Assembly: GCA_023417265.1 (NCBI GenBank)
Contig: JAEZFY010000344.1
Location: forward strand, 1-64,000
From: Actinomycetes bacterium
Lineage (GTDB): Bacteria > Actinomycetota > Acidimicrobiia > Acidimicrobiales > Ilumatobacteraceae
Length of the DNA stretch: 64,000 nt
Direction: 5' to 3'
Part shown: positions 50,505 through 58,486 of the stretch, piece by piece
How the letters are laid out: each line of letters opens with the position of its first letter
Numbering within the stretch: the first letter of the stretch is position 1
Notes under the pieces: model-generated
The model's database searches: none
Told to the model about the DNA's origin: nothing
Seen by the model: only the letters and a program-made list of their open reading frames with translations
Made by a program: the position numbers and the translations under genes

Positions 50505-51255
50505 TCGGCGGTTGGACGGGCGCGTGGCGATCGTCACCGGTGCAGCCCAAGGCGCAGGCGGTGGCGCGGCGCTCGAACTCGCGCGTGAGGGCGCCTCCGT
50601 CGTGCTTGTCGGTCGCACTCGTTCGAAGCTCGACGCGAAGGCTGCGGAGATCTCCGAGATGGGTGGCAGCACGCTGGTGATCGCCGCCGATGTGGCCGAC
50701 ACCCCGGCGATGTCTGCCGTTGTCGAGTCCACGATCGCCTCGTTCGGCCGCGTTGACGCACTCGTGTGCGCGGCCCAATCTCCCGAGATGCGGCGCGCAA
50801 GGCTGCTGGAGATCGACGACGCGACGATCACAGAGCTCTGGCAGTCGGGACCTGCCGCAACGCTCGCCTTGATGAAGGCGTGCCACCCGCACATGCAAGC
50901 CGCCGGGACGGGATCGATCGTCACGTTCGCGTCGGGGGCGATGCGGGCGCCTGCGAATTACGGCGTGTATGCGGCGTGCAAGGCGGCGATCCTCACCATC
51001 AGCCGAGCGGCCGCAGTCGAATGGGGCCCCGACGGCATCCGTGTCAACACGGTGTCGCCGTACGTGCGCTCTCCCGCGCTCGATGCCGACTCCACGCCGG
51101 ACCAGCAGGCCGCGTCGAGTGAGCGCCTACCGTTGCGGCGGATCGGCAGCCCCGAGGAAATCGGTCGCGTTGTCGCATTCCTCGCCGGCGACGCTTCGAG
51201 CTACATGACCGGCAACCTGGTGACCCTGGACGGCGGTTCTTGGCACTCGCGCTGA
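50494..51255 (+). CDS. SDR-family oxidoreductase
   Basis: 253 residues, ATG at 50494 overlapping the upstream gene by 11 bp. Motifs: TGAAQGAGGG, LVCAAQ in place of NNAG, YAACK, and TGNLVTLDGGS. NAD(P)-dependent alcohol/ketone conversion. Downstream, 98 bases away, begins the second LLM/serine-less alpha/beta cassette. Confidence 0.87.
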   Translation: MSGDRRLDGRVAIVTGAAQGAGGGAALELAREGASVVLVGRTRSKLDAKAAEISEMGGSTLVIAADVADTPAMSAVVESTIASFGRVDALVCAAQSPEMRRARLLEIDDATITELWQSGPAATLALMKACHPHMQAAGTGSIVTFASGAMRAPANYGVYAACKAAILTISRAAAVEWGPDGIRVNTVSPYVRSPALDADSTPDQQAASSERLPLRRIGSPEEIGRVVAFLAGDASSYMTGNLVTLDGGSWHSR

Positions 51256-51353
51256 TCGGGCGACGTTCGAGATTCCTCGCTTGGGCAGCCCCATGTACCT
51301 CTGAAGGGTCGGCAACTAGCGTGAACTCCCGACAGCCGACCAGGGAGGTGTGA

Positions 51354-52565
51354 GTGCGATTCTTCTCGTTCCACTACATGACATACACCGGGCTCGATGC
51401 CGCCAAGGCGATCGAGGATCACGGCGTCGGGTGGTGCACGCTCCCGAACTCGCTCGCGGACGGCCGGGCGATGGCACACGATTGGAACAACTACCTCGAC
51501 CAGGCGGCGTTCGCCGATGAGGTTGGATTCGACGGCGTCGCGGTTAACGAGCACCACCAGACAGCCTTCGGCACCATGCCCAACCCGAACGTGATGGCCG
51601 CCGCGCTCACCCAGCGCACCAAGCGGGCCCGCATCGGAGTGTTCGGCAACGCCCTACCCCTGCGGGCATCGCCACTCCAGTCGATCGAGGAGTACTCGAT
51701 GCTCGACGTGCTGAGCAACGGTCGCATCGAGGCAGGATTCGTCGTGGGCGGCGGGCCGGAGTACTACAACTTCGCACAGTCGCCCGCCGACGCCCGCGGC
51801 CGGTTCGCTGAGGCGCTCTCGCTGGCTCGCAAGGCGTGGACCGAGCCCGGCCCGTTCCGGTGGGATGGCCAGCACTACCAGTACGACATCGTGAATCCCT
51901 GGCCGGTGCCGGTCCAGACTCCCCATCCGCCCGTGTGGATCTGTGGAGTCGGCAGCCCCTCGACCATGGACATGTGCGCGCGCGAGAACCTCGGCTATCT
52001 CGGTGTCAACACCAACGTCGGTCACGAAGACTTCGTCGGCCAGTGCGAGTACTTCCGAAAGGCTGCCGACCGGTACGGCAGGGAATTCGATCCGGGCAAG
52101 ATCGGATGGCTGTGCCACGTCCACATCGCCGACTCCGACGAACTCGCGATCCAGGAATTCATGCAGCACTCGGCCCAGAGCAGCCTGCTCACGCGCGGGT
52201 TCGCCGGGCCCTACAAGACCTACTTCCCCCCGGGGCACATGCCGCCCGACAAGCTCGCCCTGTGGGAACGCCACACGCGCAACACGGCAACGGGCAAGTC
52301 GGCGGTCGAGCGCGACCCCGAGCCGCTCTTCGGTTCGCCCGACACGGTGGCCGACCGGATGATCCGTCGGTTGAAGGAATACCAGATCGGCAACCTCGTG
52401 ATCGCGTTCCAGTGGGGCAGCATGCCTCAGGAGATGGTGCTGCGCAGCATGCGCCGGTTCGCCGAGGACGTCATGCCGCGAGTTCGTGCCGAGGTCGGCG
52501 GGATGCTCGACGAGCTCTACCCCAACCGCAGCAAGGACGTCCCGAGCCAGGAGTTCGCATCGTGA
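51354..52565 (+). CDS. LLM-class flavin-dependent monooxygenase
   Basis: 403 residues, GTG at 51354 after GGGAGGTGTGA. Same length and motif order as the paralog at 34555: FHYMTYTGLD, FDGVAVNEHHQTAFGTMP, VFGNALPLRASPL, GFVVGGGPEYYN, KAWTEPGPFRWDG and VWICGVGSPSTM. It overlaps the next start by 4 bp (GTGA). The repeated arrangement shows that the pair was duplicated as a unit or kept under selection as a unit. Reduced-FMN monooxygenase function is inferred from the family. Confidence 0.9.
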   Translation: MRFFSFHYMTYTGLDAAKAIEDHGVGWCTLPNSLADGRAMAHDWNNYLDQAAFADEVGFDGVAVNEHHQTAFGTMPNPNVMAAALTQRTKRARIGVFGNALPLRASPLQSIEEYSMLDVLSNGRIEAGFVVGGGPEYYNFAQSPADARGRFAEALSLARKAWTEPGPFRWDGQHYQYDIVNPWPVPVQTPHPPVWICGVGSPSTMDMCARENLGYLGVNTNVGHEDFVGQCEYFRKAADRYGREFDPGKIGWLCHVHIADSDELAIQEFMQHSAQSSLLTRGFAGPYKTYFPPGHMPPDKLALWERHTRNTATGKSAVERDPEPLFGSPDTVADRMIRRLKEYQIGNLVIAFQWGSMPQEMVLRSMRRFAEDVMPRVRAEVGGMLDELYPNRSKDVPSQEFAS

Positions 52566-53392
52566 TCACCGCCACCGCCACCGTCGTGTCGACTCCGCAG
52601 CTCGAGGTGTCCGTTGCCGAGGCGGGAGCCGGGGAGCACCTCGTGTACCTGCACGACGTGCTGTTCGACGTAGTCGACGCCTCGGAGGAGCTTCCGGCGA
52701 TCGTGCGCCTGCTCGCCTCCGAGCGCCATGTGATCGCGCCCACGCTGCCCGGATTCCGCAACCTCGGCGATCTCGAGTCGGTCTCCGATGTCGAGGACTA
52801 CGCCCTGCTGCTGGCTGACCTGCTTGCTGCGCTCGACGTCGGCACCCCGCATCTCGTCGGCACCGGCTTGGGTGGCTGGCTTGCCGCCGAAGTGGCCACT
52901 CGCTATCCGTCACTGATCCGGTCGCTGACGCTCGTCAACGCGTTTGGGCTACGACTTGAGTCACATCCGATCGGCCGGTTCTTCGAGGCTGCCGCGCCCA
53001 ATCCGCTCGGCGGCCGGCGCGAGGTCCGCGAGCTCCTGTTCGCCGACCCTGACGGCGAGCCGGCCCAGGGCGCCATGCCCGATTTCCCCACAGACGAGGC
53101 CAACGAGCGGTTCTTCCGGCACGTGCACGCCGCATCTCGCATCGGATGGACACCGCCTGCCTTCTACAACCCGAAGCTGCTCGGGCGGCTCTCACGCGTG
53201 ACGGTGCCGACGCTCGTCGTCTGGGGCTCGGCCAACCGACTCGTCGGCGATGCGCATCGCGCCAGCTACAGCGAGTCGATCCCCGGTGCGACGTCGGTGA
53301 CGATCGGCGACGCAGGCCACGCCGTGGTGGTGGAGCGCCCGGACGAGCTGGCTGCGGCGATCTCCGGCTTTCTTGCTGGCGTCGAGTCCTGA
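52562..53392 (+). CDS. Alpha/beta-hydrolase-fold protein lacking the catalytic serine
   Basis: 276 residues, GTG at 52562. Paralog of 35763: YLHDVLFD, PGFRNLGDL, FGLRLESHP, AAPNPLGGRREVRELLF, VVWGSANRLV and GDAGHAVVVERP. Again residue 102 of the nucleophile elbow is Gly (GTGLGGW), the acid position is Asn (SANRL) and the His remains. The conserved middle block (NPLGGRRE(I/V)RELLF) is not a usual hydrolase motif and may form an interface with the LLM partner. Coupled to it by a 4-bp overlap. Confidence 0.82.
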   Translation: MITATATVVSTPQLEVSVAEAGAGEHLVYLHDVLFDVVDASEELPAIVRLLASERHVIAPTLPGFRNLGDLESVSDVEDYALLLADLLAALDVGTPHLVGTGLGGWLAAEVATRYPSLIRSLTLVNAFGLRLESHPIGRFFEAAAPNPLGGRREVRELLFADPDGEPAQGAMPDFPTDEANERFFRHVHAASRIGWTPPAFYNPKLLGRLSRVTVPTLVVWGSANRLVGDAHRASYSESIPGATSVTIGDAGHAVVVERPDELAAAISGFLAGVES

Positions 53393-53398
53393 GCTCAG

Positions 53399-54724
53399 GT
53401 GACCGTGGCCCGCCGGTCACGGCGCCGGCGGGGCAACCCCGCCTCGACCGACGCGGTGCGGCCACCGCTGGCGTCGATCGCCCACCGCACGTTCGCCGCG
53501 CTGCGGTTCCGCAACTACCGCCTGTACCTGGCGAGTCAACTCATCTCGTTCTCCGGTACGTGGATGCAGCAGCTCGCCCAGTCCTGGCTGGTGCTCGAGC
53601 TGACCGGAAGCGGGACGGCGCTCGGCGGTGTGCTCGCGTTCCAGTTCCTACCAATGCTGATCCTCGCCCCGGTCGGCGGCCTGGTGGCTGACCGGCTCGA
53701 CAAGCGCCGGCTGATCGCAGCGACCCAGTCCGCGGCAGGTTCGGTTGCCCTGTGCCTCGGCATCCTGACGATATGGGGGGCCGTCGAGCTGTGGATGGTC
53801 TACGCCCTGGCGACCGTGCTGGGCGCCGTGACCGCCCTCGACAATCCGGCCCGGCAGACGTTCGTGTCGGAGATGGTGGGCGCCGCCCACCTCGCCAACG
53901 CGATCACGCTCAACTCCGTGACGATCAACACGGCTCGCGCCGTCGGGCCCGCTGTCGGGGGCGTGCTGATCGCCACGATGGGCATCGGCCCATGCTTCAT
54001 GGTCAACGCGGCCAGCTATCTCGTCGTCGTCGTCAGCATGCAGCTGATCGACGGAACGAAGCTGCACCCGACACCGCGCGCGGTCCGGGCTCGCGGGCAG
54101 CTGCGTCAGGGCTTGCGGTATGCGTGGGATCATCCGCGACTACGGACCACGCTCGTGATGGTGGCGGTCGTCGGGTTGTTCCTGTTCGAATTCCCGGTGA
54201 CGTTCCCGCTGCTCGCCGACCAGACGTTCGACGTGGGGGCGTCGGGACTTGCCGTGATGGAGGCCCTGTTCGGCATGGGTGCGGTCGGCGGCGGGTTGTT
54301 CGTCGCGTCCCGTGGGACGCCGACGTTGCAGCGCTTCGTGAAGCTGACGCTGTGCGGGAGCGTCCTCGCGCTGGTGCTGGCGGTCGCGCCGGTGGTCTTC
54401 GTGGCGTATGCGACGGTGCCATTCCTCGGCGCGGCGATGATCGCCACGCTCGTGGCCGCCAATGCGTTGCTCCAGGTCACTGCCGAGCCGCATCTGCGCG
54501 GCCGGGTGATCGCCTTGTTCGCGATGGCGGTACTCGGTACGACGCCGATCGGTGCGCCGCTGGTCGGTTGGATCGGCGAGTACGTCGATCCACGCGCCGC
54601 GGTCGCTGTCGGGGGGATCGCCGGCATCGCCGCCGCGGGGTACGGCATGGCGAGGCTGCGGCAGCAGGCTGCGATGGAGCGGGACGATCAGCTGAGTCCG
54701 TGCGAATCCGCAGCGTTGAGCTGA
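53399..54724 (+). CDS. MFS transporter, EntS-like exporter
   Basis: 441 residues, GTG at 53399, six bases after the preceding stop. Twelve hydrophobic helices; N-terminal ALRFRNYRLYLASQLISFSG and the loop GGLVADRLDKRRL (MFS signature A) are characteristic of the enterobactin-exporter-like subfamily; DNPARQTFVSEMV follows helix 4. It probably exports a toxic intermediate or the substrate itself. It ends the run from 49551 and its 3' end overlaps the convergent CoA ligase gene by 37 bp. Confidence 0.88.
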   Translation: MTVARRSRRRRGNPASTDAVRPPLASIAHRTFAALRFRNYRLYLASQLISFSGTWMQQLAQSWLVLELTGSGTALGGVLAFQFLPMLILAPVGGLVADRLDKRRLIAATQSAAGSVALCLGILTIWGAVELWMVYALATVLGAVTALDNPARQTFVSEMVGAAHLANAITLNSVTINTARAVGPAVGGVLIATMGIGPCFMVNAASYLVVVVSMQLIDGTKLHPTPRAVRARGQLRQGLRYAWDHPRLRTTLVMVAVVGLFLFEFPVTFPLLADQTFDVGASGLAVMEALFGMGAVGGGLFVASRGTPTLQRFVKLTLCGSVLALVLAVAPVVFVAYATVPFLGAAMIATLVAANALLQVTAEPHLRGRVIALFAMAVLGTTPIGAPLVGWIGEYVDPRAAVAVGGIAGIAAAGYGMARLRQQAAMERDDQLSPCESAALS

Positions 54725-56283
54725 CGCCGCACGTTGGCGGCGATCTCGCGGCGGTGCGGCTTGCCGCTGGCGAGGGTCGCGACCTCCGCGGGAGTGAGCG
54801 CCACGATCCGACGCGGCACCTTGTAGGCCGACAACACGTCGCGCAGCTGCGCACGGGTGGTCTCGGCGTCGAAGTCCGCCTCGACCGCCGGTACCACCGC
54901 TGCGATCACATCCTCGCCTCGTTGGGGATGAGGCATGCCGAACACGAACGCCTGAGCGACGTGCGGCAGCGCCAACAGGGCCTGCTCGACCTCAAGGGGC
55001 GACACATTGGCACCCGCCGCCTTGATCATCTCGCTGTATCGCCCGGTGAAGTAGATGGATCCACCTTCGAGGTAGCCGCGATCTCCCGTGTGGTACCAGC
55101 CCTCGGCATCGAACACCTCTTCGCGCTCGCGTCCGTAGAGGCCCGCCATCAACCCGTAGCCGCGCACGCAGAACTCGCCTTCGTCGCCGTCTGGAACGCG
55201 CTGCCCGGTATCCGGATCGATCACCTGATAGTCGAAGTAGCGCGGGTCGCGGTGCATGCCGAACGTCTCGGTCATACCCATGTTGATCGAGTGCCCACGT
55301 GACGACCGCACCTGGGAAGGGAGGTTGGTCGGCACCTCGAGCGACGAGAGGTCTCGCTGCTGCGCCTCGGGGTGCGAGCGCACCGCCTGGGCCATCGTCG
55401 GCCAGCCGGCGACGTGAGTCGCCCGCTCACGCTCCAGGAGGTCGATTGCCTGATCGGCGTCGAAGCGGGGTTGGCAGATGACGCTGGATCCGGTGTGGAG
55501 GCTGCCCAGCAGCGACTGCGGCCCGCCGACCCAGAAGAACGGCATCACGAGGAACACCCGACGCCCAGGTGTCGAGGTTTCCAGGCCAAGGCCAGACGAG
55601 GGGTGGACCTTGCGGACAGCCGTGCCATGCGTGTGCAGCACTGCCTTCGGTGCCGCCGAGGTGCCGGAGGTGAGGATCGCCAGCAGGAGGTCGGAGGGTG
55701 TCACCCGCTCCTCGACCGACCGCAGCAGGGCGTCGTCGGCGAGGCCGGGCATCGCCGCGCCACTCACCTCTGCAGCGACCGACGTCGACCAGGCGCGGCG
55801 CGTGTGCGGGGCGGTCCCGATCATCCACACCGAGCGCAGGTACGGGGCGTCGTCGAGCTCGAGAGTGGGGTTCCCCGACGACGCGAGCTGGGGGAACGCG
55901 GTCTCGAGTTGGTCGGCGTAGTCGACCCCGAACAACTCGCTCGGGCAGAGGAGCAGCTGGACGTCGCTCGTTTGGACGGCCGTCCGCAGCTCGCTCGGGC
56001 GATAGGTGGAACTGAAGAGCATCGACAAGGCGCCGATTCGTGCGGCCGCCAGGAAGCACACGACGAACTCGGTACTCGATGGTAGGACGATGCCCACTCG
56101 GGTGCCCTTGCCGACTCCTGCTGCGAGCATCCGGCGGGCGAGCACCGCAGACCGGCGGTCGGCGTCGCGGAACGTGAGGCGATCGGTCGGGCTCACGACA
56201 TGATCGCTGTCGCCGAACTGCTCGACAGCGCGCGTCAGCAGGGCTGGCAGCGTGGGAGTGAAGTCGAGCTGCGGCACTCGCAT
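54688..56283 (-). CDS. Acyl-CoA synthetase (AMP-forming)
   Basis: 531 residues, ATG at 56283. Closely similar to the ligase at 18102 (shared FSSTYRPSELR-type segment, LHTHGTAVRKVHPS, MPFFWVGGPQSLLGS, MGMTETFGMHRDP). A3 motif is ILTSGTSAAPKAV; A7 WYHTGDRGYL; A8 GRYSEMIKAAGANVSP; C-terminal ASGKPHRRE. It lies 31 bases after the thioesterase at 56315 and is probably cotranscribed with it. Activates an acid whose identity is unknown. Confidence 0.9.
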   Translation of the reverse strand: MRVPQLDFTPTLPALLTRAVEQFGDSDHVVSPTDRLTFRDADRRSAVLARRMLAAGVGKGTRVGIVLPSSTEFVVCFLAAARIGALSMLFSSTYRPSELRTAVQTSDVQLLLCPSELFGVDYADQLETAFPQLASSGNPTLELDDAPYLRSVWMIGTAPHTRRAWSTSVAAEVSGAAMPGLADDALLRSVEERVTPSDLLLAILTSGTSAAPKAVLHTHGTAVRKVHPSSGLGLETSTPGRRVFLVMPFFWVGGPQSLLGSLHTGSSVICQPRFDADQAIDLLERERATHVAGWPTMAQAVRSHPEAQQRDLSSLEVPTNLPSQVRSSRGHSINMGMTETFGMHRDPRYFDYQVIDPDTGQRVPDGDEGEFCVRGYGLMAGLYGREREEVFDAEGWYHTGDRGYLEGGSIYFTGRYSEMIKAAGANVSPLEVEQALLALPHVAQAFVFGMPHPQRGEDVIAAVVPAVEADFDAETTRAQLRDVLSAYKVPRRIVALTPAEVATLASGKPHRREIAANVRRQLNAADSHGLS

Positions 56284-56314
56284 GGGGATCCCTCGGCGAT
56301 TCGGATCGGTTCGG

Positions 56315-56758
56315 TCAGCGCTCGTGGCGTGTGGCGACCGGCACCGGGTGGCCCTCGAGCGTGTCCATCGCTTCCCAGAAGCGCGCGGGCGGCTCGCCGG
56401 CACGTCCTGTGCTGCGGTCGATGCCGGTCATCACGACGCGCGAGCGGGCCACGGTGCGACCGGTCGTCGCGTTCCACAGCTCCACGTGCAGCACGTACGA
56501 GCGCCGGCTGCGCTGTGTGGCACGGATACCCATCATCATGACGTCGCCGCCGTGGCACTCGTCGTCGAAGTTGGTGGTGATCTCGCGAACGACGGCCGCG
56601 GGCAGCTCGCCGCCGGCGGCGTCCCTCACGATGCGAACGTATGCCTGCCACCCCAGCGACAGGAACCGTTGCACCTCGTAGTCGACGACGTGCGCGTCGG
56701 GGGCGCCGACGAGTGGTGCCACGACGTCTAGGGTCACGGGAAACTCGCCTCGCTCCAT
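56315..56758 (-). CDS. Acyl-CoA thioesterase, hotdog fold
   Basis: 147 residues, ATG at 56758. The N-terminal VDYEVQRFLSLGWQAYVRIVRD and the central DDECHGGDVMMMGIRATQRSRRSYVLHVELW are typical of 4-hydroxybenzoyl-CoA-thioesterase-like hotdog proteins. It would hydrolyse an acyl-CoA or maintain free CoA. Transcribed just ahead of the CoA ligase at 54688, an unusual pairing of opposite activities that may serve different intermediates. Divergent from the SnoaL gene at 56870. Confidence 0.75.
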   Translation of the reverse strand: MERGEFPVTLDVVAPLVGAPDAHVVDYEVQRFLSLGWQAYVRIVRDAAGGELPAAVVREITTNFDDECHGGDVMMMGIRATQRSRRSYVLHVELWNATTGRTVARSRVVMTGIDRSTGRAGEPPARFWEAMDTLEGHPVPVATRHER

Positions 56759-56791
56759 CTTCGGCACGCTACGCGCTGGTGTTCGCAAGCT

Positions 56792-56823
56792 GTCCAACTG
56801 CTCGCCCGGGCGCTCCGTACGCT
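56792..56823 (+). promoter_or_regulatory. GTCCAACTG box with N17 to TACGCT
   Basis: GTCCAACTG (56792-56800) is followed after 17 bases by TACGCT (56818-56823), 46 bases before the SnoaL start. On the other strand CAGTTGGAC faces the thioesterase start 33 bases away. Confidence 0.6.
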
Positions 56824-56869
56824 GATTCTCGGTCCTGCCGGCACGGGCCGGGCGGGCCATGGAGGCACG

Positions 56870-57406
56870 ATGAACCAACGCGGTCGGGTGATGGCCACCA
56901 TGAGGATCCGCGACCTGGCCGAGCGGTACGCGGTAGCCGTCGATGCCAAGGACGTCGGCGGGGTCGCTCGGCTTTTCGTCTCGGACGTCGTCGTGCCCGG
57001 GCACGGTGTCGGGCGCGATGCCATCGCAGCGTTCTACGACCAGGTCCTGCGGCGGTTCCACTGTTCGATGCACCTCGTGGCCAACACCGTCGTCGATCAG
57101 CACGACGAGGAGCACGCCTCGGGTGTGGTCTACTGCCGGGTCCATCATCACAGCACCGATCCGGAGCATTGGTACGACCACGCCCTGGCGTACTTCGACG
57201 ACTACGCGATCGAGTCCGGGCAGTGGCGCTTCCGCCGGCGGCGCGTTCACACCTGGTATCGCCAGACGGTGGCTCATCCGCACGCCGACGGCGCGCGTGT
57301 GATTCCACCGTCCGGTAGCGACGGCACCTCGCGCGGGCGGCTACCCGACGGCTTTGCGACGTTCGAGACGTTTTGGCAACGCGACCCCCGCAGCTCCGAA
57401 CGCTGA
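56870..57406 (+). CDS. SnoaL-like (NTF2-fold) protein
   Basis: 178 residues, ATG at 56870; ATG 56891 (second Met, before MRIRDLAERYAVAVDAKD) is an alternative start. Paralog of 48744: identical FHCSMHLVANTVVD core, GVVYCRVHHH, and TWYRQTVAHPHADG in place of TWYRQWVGHPDHG. The central acidic DHALAYFDDY is conserved. A ligand-binding dehydratase or isomerase of the pathway is the usual guess for this family. Stands 70 bases before StrR-like gene 3. Confidence 0.82.
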   Translation: MNQRGRVMATMRIRDLAERYAVAVDAKDVGGVARLFVSDVVVPGHGVGRDAIAAFYDQVLRRFHCSMHLVANTVVDQHDEEHASGVVYCRVHHHSTDPEHWYDHALAYFDDYAIESGQWRFRRRRVHTWYRQTVAHPHADGARVIPPSGSDGTSRGRLPDGFATFETFWQRDPRSSER

Positions 57407-57441
57407 GGTCGCAGTTTGGGGGTGCGGACTGGCATCATCGC

Positions 57442-57455
57442 CTAACTGAAGTTAG
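57442..57455. promoter_or_regulatory. Palindromic operator CTAACTGAAGTTAG, StrR-like gene 3
   Basis: Perfect copy of the palindrome at 8511-8524, followed by the same ATTG. It begins 36 bases after the SnoaL stop and ends 21 bases before the regulator start, so binding would cover the transcription or translation start region. Confidence 0.72.
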
Positions 57456-57476
57456 ATTGACCACGTGGAGGGGATT

Positions 57477-58421
57477 TTGAGCACGTATGCCCAGAACGTC
57501 GCCCGAACGGTTGACGTGCTCGCCGGCGCGACGCCTGTGGTCTCGCCCGGCGAGCTCGAGGTCGTCTCGCTCGACGTCGGTGTCAGCCTTCGCGAGGGTG
57601 GCGTCAGCGCCGCACACGTCGAGCGGCTCCGCGCCGATCCGGGACGGTGGGGGCCCCTGCTGGTGTCGTCGCGAAGCGGTCGCGTGCTGGATGGTCAGCA
57701 TCGGACGCTCGCCGCGACCTCGCTTGGCCTCCGCCGATTGGCCGTGCTCTGGTTCGAGGGAGACGCCGAGGAGGAGTATCTCGAGTTCGTTCGCGCCAAC
57801 CTGCGAAGCCCCCTTCCGTTGGCACGCGGCGACCGACAGCGGGCGGCTCGGCTGCTGCTCGCGCGCCAACCTCAGAGTGCCGACCGACTGATCGGAGCGC
57901 TGTCCGGCGTCTCGCCAAAGACGGTTGCGCGGCTCCGCACTCGTGTCGAGGGCGAGGGCGCCCCGTCCGCCCGGGTGGGTCGCGACGGTCGCGTCCGTCC
58001 TCTCGATGCAGCTGCGCAGCGCGCCCGGATCGTCGACGCGCTGCTGGAGAACCCGGACGCCTCGCTACGTACCATCGCCCGTGAACTCGAGGTCTCACCG
58101 GAGACCGTACGGCGACTCCGGATCGCGCTCGACCAGCAGTGCGGCTCCATCGCCGAGTCCGACCCGTTCACACTCGGCAACGCAGGTGGGACGCAGTGGA
58201 ACGGTTGCGGCTCCGGGTCTTCGGAGGGTGTTCTCGCCGACGGTTCGGTTGCGCTGGCTTTCCTCGAACGCTCGGTGGTCACCGACAGCGACATCGACCC
58301 GTGCGCCGAGGCGGTACCGCTGAGCCGCGTCTACGAAATCGCCGACGAAGCTCGCCGGCGGGCCGCCGCGTGGCACCGACTCGCCGATCTCATCGAGCGG
58401 CGAGTCCGTCACCGCCGCTGA
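57477..58421 (+). CDS. StrR-like ParB-superfamily transcriptional regulator 3
   Basis: About 314 residues from TTG 57477, preferred because GGAGGGGA lies at a proper distance; GTG 57465 is in frame but inside the operator region with no ribosome site. Domain order as in the paralogs: VLDGQHR (about 70-76), HTH LIGALSGVSPKTVARL (about 136-152), VGRDGRVRPLD, HTH SLRTIARELEVSPETVRRL (about 195-213), YEIADEARRRAAAWHRLAD (C-terminal). VGRDGRVRPLD is even closer to the StrR motif than in copies 1 and 2. It converges with the amidohydrolase at 58487. Confidence 0.85.
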   Translation: MSTYAQNVARTVDVLAGATPVVSPGELEVVSLDVGVSLREGGVSAAHVERLRADPGRWGPLLVSSRSGRVLDGQHRTLAATSLGLRRLAVLWFEGDAEEEYLEFVRANLRSPLPLARGDRQRAARLLLARQPQSADRLIGALSGVSPKTVARLRTRVEGEGAPSARVGRDGRVRPLDAAAQRARIVDALLENPDASLRTIARELEVSPETVRRLRIALDQQCGSIAESDPFTLGNAGGTQWNGCGSGSSEGVLADGSVALAFLERSVVTDSDIDPCAEAVPLSRVYEIADEARRRAAAWHRLADLIERRVRHRR

Positions 58422-58439
58422 TCCCGAAAACGACGTGGG

Positions 58440-58464
58440 GCCGGGCCCGGCGGCGGGGGGGGGG
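58440..58464. terminator. GC palindrome and G10 run between convergent genes
   Basis: GCCGGGCCCGGC (58440-58451) is a perfect 12-base palindrome, followed by ten consecutive G (58455-58464), in the 65-base gap between convergent stops. It may act as a bidirectional terminator; the G run is prone to slippage and sequencing error. Confidence 0.4.
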
Positions 58465-58486
58465 CGCGCCCGCCAGGGAGGATCGG

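Noticed and set aside
823..56800. Full StrR palindromes with 11-base spacers
   Set aside because: I checked most of the boxes (4265, 16968, 21840, 31984, 39627, 56792, 63926); none has a recognisable second half at 11 bases, so only half-sites are claimed.
8580..58421. ParB chromosome/plasmid partition proteins
   Set aside because: No ParA, no parS-like repeats, and the domain order plus VGRDGRxRP motif match StrR/NovG regulators instead.
58455..58464. G10 tract as a phase-variation switch
   Set aside because: It lies between two convergent stop codons, so slippage would not alter a protein.
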